A stretch of 64,000 nt of DNA from contig NZ_FQUX01000004.1 in NCBI RefSeq assembly GCF_900129275.1, positions 310,001 through 374,000 on the forward strand, written 5' to 3'. The translations under genes were made by a program, and so were the position numbers. The notes beneath the pieces are model-generated. The model made no database searches. It was not told the origin of the DNA and worked only from the letters and a program-made list of their open reading frames with translations. Positions 1 to 8,209 of the stretch are shown here, piece by piece. The stretch is from Arenibacter palladensis (GTDB taxonomy: Bacteria > Bacteroidota > Bacteroidia > Flavobacteriales > Flavobacteriaceae). The number at the start of each line of letters is the position of its first letter. Position 1 is the stretch's first letter.

Positions 1-1
1 C

Positions 2-625
2 TTGGGCTTAACGGCTATGAGTCTGTTCTTTTTCTCCTTAAAATACTTGAACGTAGGTACGGCAGTTTCATTAAGGTATATTGCTCCTATTTTTGCAGCG
101 GTTTTTGCAGTTTTCTTTTTAAGGGAGAAGTTGAAAAAAATTCAATGGCTTTTCTTTCTAACAGCATTTGCTGGGGTACTGGTTTTAAAGGGATTTGATG
201 GTAATATTAATACCGTTGGCCTGGCCCTCATCTTAACGGCCTCTGTTTTTAGTGGTATGGTCTATGTGGTTATTAGAAAAATAGGGGTTTCAGATCATCC
301 TGCCGTTGTAGTCAATTATTTTATGTTCGTAGGTACTGTAATTGGTGGACTTTTGGCCATTTCTGTTTGGGTAAGACCTCTCGGTTTCGAATGGATGTTT
401 TTACTGCTGTTGGGCGTCTTTGGTTTTATGGGACAATTATATATGACCAAGGCGTTTCAAATTGCCAAAACAAACCTTGTGGCCCCGTTAAAATACATTG
501 AGGTCATTTTTACCATTTCCATTGGTGTTATATGGTTCCAAGAAGCCTATACTATCTACAGTTTTATAGGACTGTTAATGATTATTTCTGCCTTGGTTTT
601 AAATACTTTGGTTAAAAAGGATTGA
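2..625 (+). CDS. EamA/DMT-superfamily transporter, 5'-truncated
   Basis: The reading frame is open to the left edge, so the true start lies outside the window; the first TTG is not claimed as a start. The 207 visible residues hold about seven hydrophobic segments, including one complete EamA-type repeat of five helices at the C-terminal end. The short basic tail after the last helix is typical of drug/metabolite transporter family members, which usually have about 290-300 residues in ten helices. It is probably an inner-membrane exporter of a small metabolite. The substrate cannot be read from the sequence. Confidence 0.85.
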   Translation: MGLTAMSLFFFSLKYLNVGTAVSLRYIAPIFAAVFAVFFLREKLKKIQWLFFLTAFAGVLVLKGFDGNINTVGLALILTASVFSGMVYVVIRKIGVSDHPAVVVNYFMFVGTVIGGLLAISVWVRPLGFEWMFLLLLGVFGFMGQLYMTKAFQIAKTNLVAPLKYIEVIFTISIGVIWFQEAYTIYSFIGLLMIISALVLNTLVKKD

Positions 626-770
626 AACCTTTATAACTTCACTTCAGTACAAATTTGGGATATGAATACTGAACCTTTTTATGAAATTCGAATATCCATT
701 GTGGGTTTTATTAGTGAAACTCAATTTTGAGAAGTCAGTAAGACGCACTGAAAATTGCAAGTTGAACTAA

Positions 771-790
771 TCCCGCCTTTTTCGGCGGGA
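771..790. repeat. GC-rich inverted repeat (terminator-like hairpin)
   Basis: Perfect seven-base arms TCCCGCC and GGCGGGA enclose a T-rich six-base loop. It stands alone in an AT-rich gap 146 bases after the transporter stop codon. Its use as a transcription terminator is an inference, because no uninterrupted T run follows. Confidence 0.5.
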
Positions 791-813
791 TCTAGGTTCA
801 ATACCTCGACCCT

Positions 814-866
814 TGGGTCGATTCCTATGATTGGGTGCAGGGCTTGCCCTGAGGTTTAATACTTTT
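814..866. repeat. Dispersed intergenic repeat, copy 1
   Basis: About 53 bases containing TGGGTCGATTCCTAT, then the hairpin CAGGGCTTGCCCTG, then an AGGTT-TAATAC tail. They recur nearly unchanged at 45031-45085 in another intergenic gap, with only a few substitutions and one indel. The two copies flank unrelated genes, so this looks like a REP-type palindromic element and not gene homology. Confidence 0.65.
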
Positions 867-927
867 TATTTTTTAAAATTGTCTAAAATTCAACATCAAA
901 TCACAAAATAGTTTTAGCTTTGTTTTT

Positions 928-1019
928 GAAATGGGGTGCTTGCCATTTAAGGCAGGCTGAGATGATACCCAAGAGTTTTAGCTCTGAACCTGATCCGGAT
1001 AATGCCGGCGTAGGGATTT
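928..1019 (+). promoter_or_regulatory. TPP (thiamine pyrophosphate) riboswitch
   Basis: All hallmark segments of the THI element are present in order. A GGGGTGC entry is followed by a short hairpin (TTGCC/GGCAG), the invariant CTGAGA at 956-961, and ATACCC. The second arm carries GAACCTGATCCGG-ATAATGCCGGCG and closes with TAGGGA. The P1 helix pairs GAAAT (928-932) with ATTTT (1016-1020). It lies 73 bases before a PnuC-family transporter and so identifies that gene as thiamine-related. I see no strong terminator between it and the start codon, so control may act on translation. Confidence 0.95.
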
Positions 1020-1092
1020 TGGTTCGATGTTGCACCATTGCATGTCGTTACTTTCTTCATCTTCCCATTTCATAAATATAATTAGGGAATAG

Positions 1093-1695
1093 ATGGAGAA
1101 TTTTTTTACACACCTTACATGGTTGCAGGCAATGGGAACAGTCCTTGGGGTAGCACAAGTGCTTTTGGCAAGGAACAATAATATCCACAACTATTTGTTT
1201 GGAATCGTTTCTATCCTGATTGGCATGTGGGTACTGTACCAGACAAAACTGTATGCGGATATTGTACTCCATCTATACTATTTGTTTATGAGTATCTACG
1301 GCTGGATTTTTTGGAAGTATGGTAAACATAAAGAAGAAACCCCTATTACCTATTCGGATAAATCGGAACATATAAAGGCTCTAGGTATTGTGATAGCCTG
1401 TTTTACGCTGATGGTCTACTGGCTAAGGTTTTATACAAATTCAGATGTCCCAATCTGGGATGCGGCAGTAAGTGCCTTTGCTTGGGCCGGAATGTGGCTC
1501 ATGGCCAAAAGAAAAATGGAAAATTGGATCTACCTTAATATTAGTAATGTTATTTCCATTCCCTTACTCTTTTACAAAGAACTGTACATATATGCGGGCT
1601 TGACCATTTTCTTGTTTATAGTGGGAACCTCGGGATATTTTAAATGGAAAAAAATAATTTTGGATGACACTAGTAGACAACCTGTACAAGCTTAG
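1093..1695 (+). CDS. pnuT: PnuC-family thiamine transporter (PnuT type)
   Basis: The 200-residue protein has about seven to eight hydrophobic helices and the PnuC-family layout. This includes the N-terminal amphipathic start, an aromatic-rich 'YGWIFWKYG' segment near residue 70, and an 'AWAGMWLMAKRKMENWIY' segment near residue 140, the usual vitamin-binding region. PnuC relatives carry vitamins by facilitated diffusion with trapping by phosphorylation. The TPP riboswitch directly upstream argues for thiamine (PnuT) over nicotinamide riboside (PnuC). Its 3' end overlaps the next gene by 32 bases, so the two are probably co-transcribed. Confidence 0.9.
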   Translation: MENFFTHLTWLQAMGTVLGVAQVLLARNNNIHNYLFGIVSILIGMWVLYQTKLYADIVLHLYYLFMSIYGWIFWKYGKHKEETPITYSDKSEHIKALGIVIACFTLMVYWLRFYTNSDVPIWDAAVSAFAWAGMWLMAKRKMENWIYLNISNVISIPLLFYKELYIYAGLTIFLFIVGTSGYFKWKKIILDDTSRQPVQA

Positions 1696-2683
1696 AAAAC
1701 TACAATTGGGAGCCGACGTATTTACACAAGATGTTTTGGATTGGATCAACAATGAAAACCTCTGGAACCTATGGGTCCCTAAAACTTATGGAGGATTGGA
1801 ATTATCCCTAACCGGGGGTTTGTCCAAGCTTAGGGAATTGGCCAAGGTTGATGCCAGCCTGGGATGGACCATAACCCTGTGCAGTGGAGCCAACTATTTT
1901 ATAGGCAATTTACAACCAAGTAAGGCCCATGAAATTTTTAGAATGGCCGGATCCGCCCCTTGTTTAGGAGGAAGTGGTGGGGTGTTCGGTAGGGCGGAAA
2001 TTATTGATGATAGCTACAGGATTTCGGGAAAATGGCGCTATGCTACCGGTGCTCCCTACCTCACACATTTTACTTTAAATGCGGAAATTTGGGAGAATGG
2101 GGTTCATTTGCTAAATGATGATGGGGAGCCAAGGGTGCAGTCTTTTGTAATTCCAAAAGAGGCGGTACAAGTAATTCAAGACTGGAATACTATGGGCCTT
2201 AAGGCTACCGCTACCCATTCTTTTGCTGTTCATGGTTATATGGCCCATGAGAGCTGTAGCTTCAGTTATAATGATTGCCATCTGCCTCACTCTATTTTTA
2301 AAATTCCTTTTGCCCTTTTTGCCGATTTAACACTATGGATAAATTATATTGGTATAGCCGAACATTTGTTGGAAGAGGCCGGTGTTGTTTTAGGGGAAGG
2401 AAGGTTGGACGCTTTGGAAAATGCAATTCTAGAGTCGGATCGTAAAATATTCCTATACGCTAATGAAATTGAGAAAAGGATCCAGGAAAACAAAGCTTTT
2501 GATGCTGATTATATGAAAGAAATACATGAAGGGGCTGTGCAATCCGTGAAGGGAATTTCTAGGAACATCATAGAAATTTACCCAAGTTTGGGAGTTAAGG
2601 CGAGTACCAAGGGCCATACCTTAAACCAAATTTTCAGTGATTATTTTACGGCTACCCAACATCATATTTTTACAAGAAAATAA
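1664..2683 (+). CDS. Acyl-CoA-dehydrogenase-like flavoprotein in the thiamine operon
   Basis: The 339-residue protein resembles the acyl-CoA dehydrogenase/flavin monooxygenase fold: an N-terminal helical part ('LWVPKTYGGLEL'), a central beta domain ('ISGKWRYATGAPYLTHF', residues about 115-135), then C-terminal helices. It is shorter than typical ACADs (about 380 residues). I see no clear catalytic Glu or CoA-specific signature, so the reaction is unknown. The ATG at 1664 lies inside pnuT in another frame. No later in-frame Met would keep the conserved N-terminus, so the overlap is probably real. The position downstream of a TPP riboswitch suggests a role in thiamine or precursor metabolism. 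Confidence 0.75.
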   Translation: MTLVDNLYKLRKLQLGADVFTQDVLDWINNENLWNLWVPKTYGGLELSLTGGLSKLRELAKVDASLGWTITLCSGANYFIGNLQPSKAHEIFRMAGSAPCLGGSGGVFGRAEIIDDSYRISGKWRYATGAPYLTHFTLNAEIWENGVHLLNDDGEPRVQSFVIPKEAVQVIQDWNTMGLKATATHSFAVHGYMAHESCSFSYNDCHLPHSIFKIPFALFADLTLWINYIGIAEHLLEEAGVVLGEGRLDALENAILESDRKIFLYANEIEKRIQENKAFDADYMKEIHEGAVQSVKGISRNIIEIYPSLGVKASTKGHTLNQIFSDYFTATQHHIFTRK

Positions 2684-2704
2684 TAGAAACCGTAAACAGG
2701 AAGC

Positions 2705-4966
2705 TTAAAGATTTATCCAATAGGTAAGTTTAAATACCAAAGCCCTATTCTTGCTCGTAAAATTGGAAGGAAAATAATTTTCAGTATAAACAATGTAGAA
2801 ATCGGAAGCGGGTTTATACCGCCATTGAAACCTAGCATTCAAGTTCATGTTGTCCGTTAAATTATTGTACTGGTAATAACCAGTAAAGAACAGCTTATCC
2901 GTAAAGGTAACATCCAATTTTGGTCCTAGAAGAAATAACTCTGCCTCACCGTAATCTTCATCCAATTTGAGATTGTTATAGTCAAAACGCATGGCAATAT
3001 TTACGTAGGGTTGAAAGCGCATATCCAGCTGCCCCGATATATTTAGATTGGTGCCATTGTAAAATCCGCCATAAGTGGAATTTAATAGAAAGTTCATTTT
3101 CTTGACCGTATTACTTTGATAAGATGCGGAAACGGTATTCCAACGATATTCCTCGCCTATCAAAAATTTTCTAGAATCCCTATTGTTTACTGGATTAAAG
3201 TCAAAGGTCAATTCTTGAAAAATATGGGCCAAATCGAAGGTTAGGTTTGCAGAATTTTTAAAATCGAATACGTATCCTATGGCAAATTCCCTATCTACCA
3301 AGTTACCGTTAGGTAAATAGGTGTCATTTATTCTAGCTTGGGGCCCAGAATACAGTAAACTGTTGTTCTCCGGGTAAATTTTGTAGGCCACTTCTGAATA
3401 ATAGCCCATTTGTCCAGGGTAGACCATACTTCCAGGTACATAACCAACTTCGGCATTAAAGTTTTTGTCAACGAAGAAGGTTCCCAAATTGGCCAAAAGA
3501 CTACGGTCCGAATACTGAAAAAAGGCTGAACCGGACATTGTCTTTGCATTGTTTCTTTTGTCGAAGGATTTAGCAAGGAATGAACTGTGGTACCACCTGT
3601 TATCCTTACTTCTCAGTACTAAATCGGCATCAAGGACCCTGTTGTAAGTGTTTGGTTTAATGCGATCTTCCAAAGTAGGTCTTCCAAAAATACTGGGGTG
3701 GTAATATTTCAAGGAATCACTTTCCGCAACCCCCAAACTCTCTTTGTTTACAAAGGTTATGGAAAAACTGGATTGTTCATGAAACATTCTTTGAACCGTT
3801 GCCACGGTATAGTTTTGGGCAGGTAATCCCAATTCCAACATTTTCTTTGTGTGCATATTCATGACTCCCAGGCGCCATTTTTCGTTAATAGTGCCACTAA
3901 GTCTAGCCCCGTACATTATAGGTACTTTCTGGGGGATTCCGGTAGAATCCTGGATAATACCGATACGTCTGGAGAAAAACGGCCTGGCCGAATCAAAACC
4001 GGCATTGTCAAAAAGGTCACTATTTTCGAGAAAAAATTGTCTTCGTTCCGGAAACCTAAATTCAAACCTTGATAAATTTAGTATTTGCTCATCAACTTCT
4101 ATTTGGGAGAAATCCGGATTTACCGTGAGGTCTAAATTCATGGAAGGGCTTATGCTTACTTTGGCATCGAATCCGGTCTGTAGTTCTGTTGAGGATTCTT
4201 TGGGATCCACCTCCCGATCTTCGAATGCACCTCCAGAAATATATGGGATAAGTGAAATGTTGGAACTTGCTTCTGGAATGGGACCCTCCCAAACAAGTTG
4301 CCCCGCATACGCAAAGGTACCAGTGTAGAATTGTCTTGGTGTACGCACCCAAGCGGACTTTATATTCCGTTTTTTGTCCAGACGATCAAAAGTGACATTC
4401 CATTCTTTTACATCGCTCTTGTATTTGAAACTCTTAAAGGGGATAGCTAATTCGGCAATCCATTTGTCCTTGTATCTAACTACTTTGGAGTACCATTTAT
4501 TATCCCAATATATATTGAAGGCATTTTCTCCATTTCCGCCACTGGACACCGTTCCCTCTCTTTGCGCTCCTATGGCAGTTACATTAAAGAAATAACCGTT
4601 CAAACGGTCATTGTACGGTCCAAATATAAAGGAAACATTATCGTTGATGGCATAACTAAAATCCCTTCTAAGGGTGCTCACTACATCTGGGGTGTCATCG
4701 TCATAACACACAAAAGATACATAAAGAAACTCGTCGTTGTAAGTCATCCGGGCCTCAGTTTGAAAAGGGGACGGCAAGCTGTCTACTGGAAAGTTTTGGT
4801 ACCAATTGTCGGCTACGTCGGCCTCTTTCCAGGCACTTTCGTCCAGAACTCCGTCCAGCACAATGTCACCTTGGAATTTTTTAATCTTCAATTTAGTGCC
4901 AGGTAGATTTTGGGCATAGACGATTGAGGATAAATAAAGTAAGGTCAAATGTAAGTAACACTTCAT
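2705..4966 (-). CDS. DUF5916 protein with CBM9-like domain
   Basis: A 753-residue exported protein with an N-terminal signal peptide ending near 'YAQ' (residue 19). Residues about 28-220 match the CBM9-like fold ('IVLDGVLDESAWKEAD', then 'YVSFVCYDDD'). The rest is a DUF5916-type region rich in alternating strands that ends in an aromatic residue pattern (LTYWINL) usual for outer-membrane beta-barrels. Family members are widespread in Bacteroidota and are probably outer-membrane. Binding of sugar or another ligand is inferred from the CBM9-like part only. It stands alone, opposite in direction to the thiamine genes. Confidence 0.85.
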   Translation of the reverse strand: MKCYLHLTLLYLSSIVYAQNLPGTKLKIKKFQGDIVLDGVLDESAWKEADVADNWYQNFPVDSLPSPFQTEARMTYNDEFLYVSFVCYDDDTPDVVSTLRRDFSYAINDNVSFIFGPYNDRLNGYFFNVTAIGAQREGTVSSGGNGENAFNIYWDNKWYSKVVRYKDKWIAELAIPFKSFKYKSDVKEWNVTFDRLDKKRNIKSAWVRTPRQFYTGTFAYAGQLVWEGPIPEASSNISLIPYISGGAFEDREVDPKESSTELQTGFDAKVSISPSMNLDLTVNPDFSQIEVDEQILNLSRFEFRFPERRQFFLENSDLFDNAGFDSARPFFSRRIGIIQDSTGIPQKVPIMYGARLSGTINEKWRLGVMNMHTKKMLELGLPAQNYTVATVQRMFHEQSSFSITFVNKESLGVAESDSLKYYHPSIFGRPTLEDRIKPNTYNRVLDADLVLRSKDNRWYHSSFLAKSFDKRNNAKTMSGSAFFQYSDRSLLANLGTFFVDKNFNAEVGYVPGSMVYPGQMGYYSEVAYKIYPENNSLLYSGPQARINDTYLPNGNLVDREFAIGYVFDFKNSANLTFDLAHIFQELTFDFNPVNNRDSRKFLIGEEYRWNTVSASYQSNTVKKMNFLLNSTYGGFYNGTNLNISGQLDMRFQPYVNIAMRFDYNNLKLDEDYGEAELFLLGPKLDVTFTDKLFFTGYYQYNNLTDNMNLNARFQWRYKPASDFYIVYTENYFPSNFTSKNRALVFKLTYWINL

Positions 4967-5534
4967 TTGTTCCCGTTTTCATGGTTGGTTTTGGTCTATA
5001 ATGTATTAAAGATAAACTATTTATGGCTATTATTTCTATAGATGTCCTATCCAATTTAAATTGGATCTACCTTGATAAGTTGGGAAATGCACGGATATTT
5101 TTAGGACTATGTGAGTTTTATTGGAAGGAATAATCTTAATTGTTCTTTTGCGATTGTAGAAATTCATATTTACCCTGGAAATATGAAAACTTATTCCGGA
5201 AATAGGCAATCTAAAACTGGTTTATAGTATTATAATCAAAAATGGGTTGAAGTCCCATTGGCGAATGTTCAAGGTATGGAAGCTAATTACCGGAAGGAAG
5301 ATATTATGAGTTCCGCAAAGTAGAGTATTCACATGCTTTAAAGTCGAGGAGAAGATAGCTGGCGAATAATTCTACCCGCTATGTTGGAATTGAATGCGCT
5401 GGCGCCTGCCCGCATTACCGGAACGGGAAGAGGTATCATTTAGAAAAGCTGGGTCCTGAAATGTCACCAGCAGTTATCTTCCAGTGCCCACGGAGCTGCC
5501 TTGGTTTGCAGACAGGCTTGCACTATGGTGATTT
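4967..5534. other. Long gap without a recognisable gene
   Basis: These 568 bases contain no long open frame on either strand. The left part (4967-5220) is AT-rich and probably carries the promoter of the DUF5916 gene. The right part (about 5290-5520) is clearly richer in G and C, with words such as GCGCTGGCGC, but every frame is broken by stops. It may be a decayed gene or a structured RNA. I found none of the signatures of RNase P RNA, tmRNA or tRNA. Confidence 0.5.
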
Positions 5535-5705
5535 TTAATTCTTTTGCAAGGCTACGAGTTCCTCTAAGACTTCCTGTGCCTCGGCATATTTTTCGTCGCT
5601 TTTAGATCTATTGATGCTGGAAAGTGTATGCCACTCCTTCATCAGTCCGTTGTATTTTTCTTGGAGTTTTTCTTCCTTGGATTTGTTTTTGAATATTCCG
5701 AACAT
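5535..5705 (-). CDS. Lacal_2735 family small protein
   Basis: A 56-residue protein that starts MFGIFKNKSKEEKL and continues with a charged helix containing 'KEWHTLSSINRSKSDEKY'. This is the pattern I know from the flavobacterial Lacal_2735 family, of unknown function. It is cytosolic, has no signal peptide and is probably helical throughout. Its start codon lies two bases after the stop of the glutathione peroxidase gene, so it is the last gene of that leftward operon. Confidence 0.85.
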   Translation of the reverse strand: MFGIFKNKSKEEKLQEKYNGLMKEWHTLSSINRSKSDEKYAEAQEVLEELVALQKN

Positions 5706-5707
5706 AA

Positions 5708-6250
5708 CTATATTTTTAAGTGTTGGGTTATTTTGGAACTCATGGGATTGGTGTTGGAAAAGTAATAATCCACTAATTCTCCTTTACCGTCCACGAGATA
5801 TTTTTGAAAATTCCATTTTACAGTTGAACTTTTAAGACCATTTACGGCTTTGTTTGTAAGCCATCTGTATAGAGGATGTTGGTTTTTTCCTTTAACATTG
5901 ATCTTTTCGGTTATTAGAAATTTTACACCATAATTAACTTCACAAAATGTTTCAATCTCCGAGGCACTACCAGGTTCTTGACCTCCAAATTGATTACAGG
6001 GTAATCCTATGACCACTACACTGTTTTTGTAAGAATCTTGGAGTTCTTGCAATTGCTTGTATTGGGGGGTAAAGCCGCATTTTGAAGCCACATTTACAAA
6101 TAGGATATGTTTGCCCTCAAAGTCTTTCAAATTAATGGGAGTATCGCTTAGACTATTTATTTTAATATCATATAAGGATTGTAATTCCATCTTTTCCTTG
6201 GGATGTGAACTAGTAAATATGGTTGCGGCAAACGTTTTGAAGGGATTCAT
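5708..6250 (-). CDS. Glutathione peroxidase family protein
   Basis: A 180-residue thioredoxin-fold peroxidase that reduces hydroperoxides. The peroxidatic residue is Cys58 in 'NVASKCGFTPQY', with no selenocysteine. The catalytic Gln lies in 'GLPCNQFGGQEPG' (Gln91), and Trp/Asn in the 'KWNFQKYLV' motif near residue 145. Bacterial Cys-type members normally take electrons from thioredoxin. The first 20 residues extend beyond the family core; Met21 is an alternative start, but ATG 6250 follows the preceding stop by only three bases. It sits in an operon with folE and SDR genes, consistent with oxidative stress defence. Confidence 0.93.
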   Translation of the reverse strand: MNPFKTFAATIFTSSHPKEKMELQSLYDIKINSLSDTPINLKDFEGKHILFVNVASKCGFTPQYKQLQELQDSYKNSVVVIGLPCNQFGGQEPGSASEIETFCEVNYGVKFLITEKINVKGKNQHPLYRWLTNKAVNGLKSSTVKWNFQKYLVDGKGELVDYYFSNTNPMSSKITQHLKI

Positions 6251-6253
6251 ACA

Positions 6254-6937
6254 TTAAATTTTAAAAGTTACAATTCCATAGTCCATTTCAAATATTTGGC
6301 CCGAGATGGAGGCTGCTTTTTCAGACAATAGAAATTGGGCCATTTCCGCTACTTCCTTGGGATTGAGGAATTTTTTTAATGGATGGCGCTCTTTTATATT
6401 GTCGATCATTTTTTCATTGCGCAGAAGTTTAGAAGCCAATTGGGTATCTGTCACCGTGGGTGCAATGGCATTAATACGTATGGTGGGCGCCAATTCGGCG
6501 CCAAGGGATTTTACCAAACCTTCTACACCGGATTTGGCCGAGGCAATACTGGCATGGTAGGGCATTCCCAATTTTGAGGCCACTGTGCTAAAAAGTAAAA
6601 TAGAGGGGCTTTCGGCCTTTTTAAGCGGATCCAAATACTTTTGGACGGCCTTAACGGCACCAATAAGGTTAATTTCAAAATCTTCCCTAAAGTCCTCCAA
6701 ACTTAAACGCGCAAAAGGTTTTAAATTGATACTTCCGGGACAATAGACCAATGCATCCACAATTGTTATATCGGGTAATTCATCCTTTAAAATGTCGCAA
6801 CCCATATGCGTCAAATTGGGATGGGTTTCCTCCGGGGAAGACCTACTTATATTGATTACCTTGTGGGTATCCAGAAAAGTTTTTACAATAGCCTTTCCTA
6901 TACCCTTACTACCTCCAATAACAACTATTGTTTTCAT
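6254..6937 (-). CDS. Atypical short-chain dehydrogenase/reductase
   Basis: A 227-residue Rossmann protein with the NAD(P) motif GGSKGIG at residues 8-14 and the usual C-terminal 'ISGQIFEMDYG'. The catalytic segment reads 'MPYHASIASAKSG': the Lys is present, but the residue four before it is Ile where active SDRs have Tyr. The nearby Tyr is eight residues upstream and out of register. This matches a divergent SDR subgroup with an '[FY]HAS.A.AK' segment. A redox reaction is therefore uncertain. It is spaced closely between the 76-residue gene and the glutathione peroxidase in one operon. Confidence 0.85.
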   Translation of the reverse strand: MKTIVVIGGSKGIGKAIVKTFLDTHKVINISRSSPEETHPNLTHMGCDILKDELPDITIVDALVYCPGSINLKPFARLSLEDFREDFEINLIGAVKAVQKYLDPLKKAESPSILLFSTVASKLGMPYHASIASAKSGVEGLVKSLGAELAPTIRINAIAPTVTDTQLASKLLRNEKMIDNIKERHPLKKFLNPKEVAEMAQFLLSEKAASISGQIFEMDYGIVTFKI

Positions 6938-6948
6938 TCTTCTGTGAT

Positions 6949-7179
6949 TTATATACCGGAAGCCAAATGCCTGCCCTTTAATCTTTTTTCTACTTTCCTT
7001 TTAATGGCGGTAAGGCGTTTCATGGTATCCATAATCTTTTCATCCTTCTTACTTTTATAAATTTCATTCAAGCCCAAGATCAGTTCTTTTGCCTTTCTGG
7101 AAATTTCAATTCTGTCACTGGTGGAAAGCGATTTTAGTTTTCTTTGTTCAAATTCCAATGCTTCGTTTATGAGGTCCAT
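6949..7179 (-). CDS. Conserved small helical protein, function unknown
   Basis: A 76-residue, highly charged (Lys/Glu/Arg-rich) protein predicted to be almost all helix, without signal peptide or membrane segment. I do not recognise a named family. It lies between folE (4 bases upstream) and the SDR gene (11 bases downstream), so it is translated as part of the same operon. Codon use looks like that of its neighbours. Confidence 0.75.
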   Translation of the reverse strand: MDLINEALEFEQRKLKSLSTSDRIEISRKAKELILGLNEIYKSKKDEKIMDTMKRLTAIKRKVEKRLKGRHLASGI

Positions 7180-7183
7180 AATA

Positions 7184-7882
7184 TTAATTTTTAATATAGT
7201 TTTGTAATTCTGTTATTTTAGATGGCGTATTGAATTTTCCTCCGTAATAGGAGGTTACGGTTGCCGAGGATTCATCCTTGATCCCTCTTGAGGAAACACA
7301 TAAATGCTTGGCATCAATAATGACCGCCACGTTTTCCGTACCCAAAATTCTTTTAAGATCTTCCGCAATTTGGTTGGTAAGTCGTTCCTGTACCTGAGGT
7401 CTCTTTGCATAATATTGTACAATTCTATTCAGCTTGGACAAGCCTATTACTTTTCCGGAAGAGATATAGGCCACATGGGCTTTCCCTATGATTGGCACAA
7501 AATGGTGTTCGCAGTTGGAATAAAAGGTAATATTCTTTTCCACCAACATTTGATTATATTGGTATTTGTTGTCGAACAAGGCAATCTTTGGCTTGTTTGC
7601 CGGATTTAATCCGGAGAAAATTTCATCAATGTACATCTTGGCAACACGCTCTGGAGTACCTTTAAGCGAATCGTCCGTTAGGTCCAAGCCCATTACGTCC
7701 ATAATTTCCTGAAACAATAGGGCAATACGTTGTTTTTTCTGCGTATCCGAAAGTTCGAATGCGTCCGATTTCATTGGTGTTTCCAAACCCGTATATAGGT
7801 GGTCGTCGCCAATATCCTCATGGGTAAAACCATTTAATTTATGGCCATTTATTTTGTTTAGGGTTAAGGTTTCTGTATTCAT
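7184..7882 (-). CDS. folE: GTP cyclohydrolase I
   Basis: Opens GTP to 7,8-dihydroneopterin triphosphate, the first step to tetrahydrofolate and other pterins. In the 232-residue sequence the zinc ligands are visible as Cys124 and His127 in 'NCEHHFVPI' and Cys195 in 'HLCVSSRGI'. The family signature 'GTPERVAKMYIDEIF' is at residues 75-89. The N-terminal 45 residues are a non-conserved extension. Here folE is not beside other folate genes but in a stress-type operon with TIGR03643, an SDR and a peroxidase. That suggests the pterin serves a conditional use (for example a photolyase/cryptochrome cofactor). Confidence 0.97.
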   Translation of the reverse strand: MNTETLTLNKINGHKLNGFTHEDIGDDHLYTGLETPMKSDAFELSDTQKKQRIALLFQEIMDVMGLDLTDDSLKGTPERVAKMYIDEIFSGLNPANKPKIALFDNKYQYNQMLVEKNITFYSNCEHHFVPIIGKAHVAYISSGKVIGLSKLNRIVQYYAKRPQVQERLTNQIAEDLKRILGTENVAVIIDAKHLCVSSRGIKDESSATVTSYYGGKFNTPSKITELQNYIKN

Positions 7883-7936
7883 ATTATCTTTTTATTGTGC
7901 TGTACTTATGTACTCATCCCATAAGTCAAAGCACTG

Positions 7937-8209
7937 TTAGCGTTTTGAAATTGAGTTATTTGTAATCTGTTTTTGTCTAGAACATTTAAAGCGCCCTTGA
8001 GCAAACGTTCTTAATTTTTGGTGCTTGGTGGCGCGACCTTGCACACGTTGGCGCCACATTTTAAAGCTACTTGGTGTCATTTCCCGGCGCATGAGCTTAA
8101 TGACTTCTTGTTCGGGCATGGAGAACTGATACGTTATGGCTTCAAATGGGGTTCTATCCTCCCATGCCATTTCAATAATACGGTCAATATCCCTTTCAGT
8201 TAAGTTCAT
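7937..8209 (-). CDS. TIGR03643 (DUF2805) family protein
   Basis: A 90-residue basic protein beginning 'MNLTERDIDRIIEMAWEDRTPFEAI' followed by 'EQEVIKLMRREM..SSFKMWRQRVQGR..KH', the TIGR03643 signature. It looks like a helix-turn-helix-like fold. In many bacteria this family sits near cryptochrome/photolyase and LitR-type regulators; its function is unknown. Its start overlaps the stop of the upstream gene by four bases (ATGA), which indicates translational coupling. Confidence 0.9.
   Translation of the reverse strand: MNLTERDIDRIIEMAWEDRTPFEAITYQFSMPEQEVIKLMRREMTPSSFKMWRQRVQGRATKHQKLRTFAQGRFKCSRQKQITNNSISKR

Larger units (their letters stand above)
626..1092. other. Intergenic region with stacked hairpins and a riboswitch
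   Basis: No credible gene lies in this 467-base gap. It holds three consecutive inverted repeats at 771-790 (arms TCCCGCC/GGCGGGA), 807-820 (CGACCC/GGGTCG) and 838-851 (CAGGGC/GCCCTG), then the TPP riboswitch at 928-1019. The first hairpin could end the DMT-transporter transcript, but no strong T tract follows it. The second and third belong to a block that recurs near 45.05 kb. Confidence 0.7.

Noticed and set aside
978-1272. Minus-strand open frames across the TPP riboswitch and pnuT start
   Set aside because: They overlap a strongly conserved riboswitch and a real gene on the other strand.
3849-4352. Several open frames of 70-160 codons antisense to or out of frame with the DUF5916 gene
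   Set aside because: They overlap a well-supported 753-residue gene and show no recognisable domain.
5290-5520. RNase P RNA or tmRNA in the GC-richer gap
   Set aside because: The conserved GAGGAAAGTCC-type and ACAGAA-type segments of RNase P RNA and the tRNA-like ends of tmRNA are absent.
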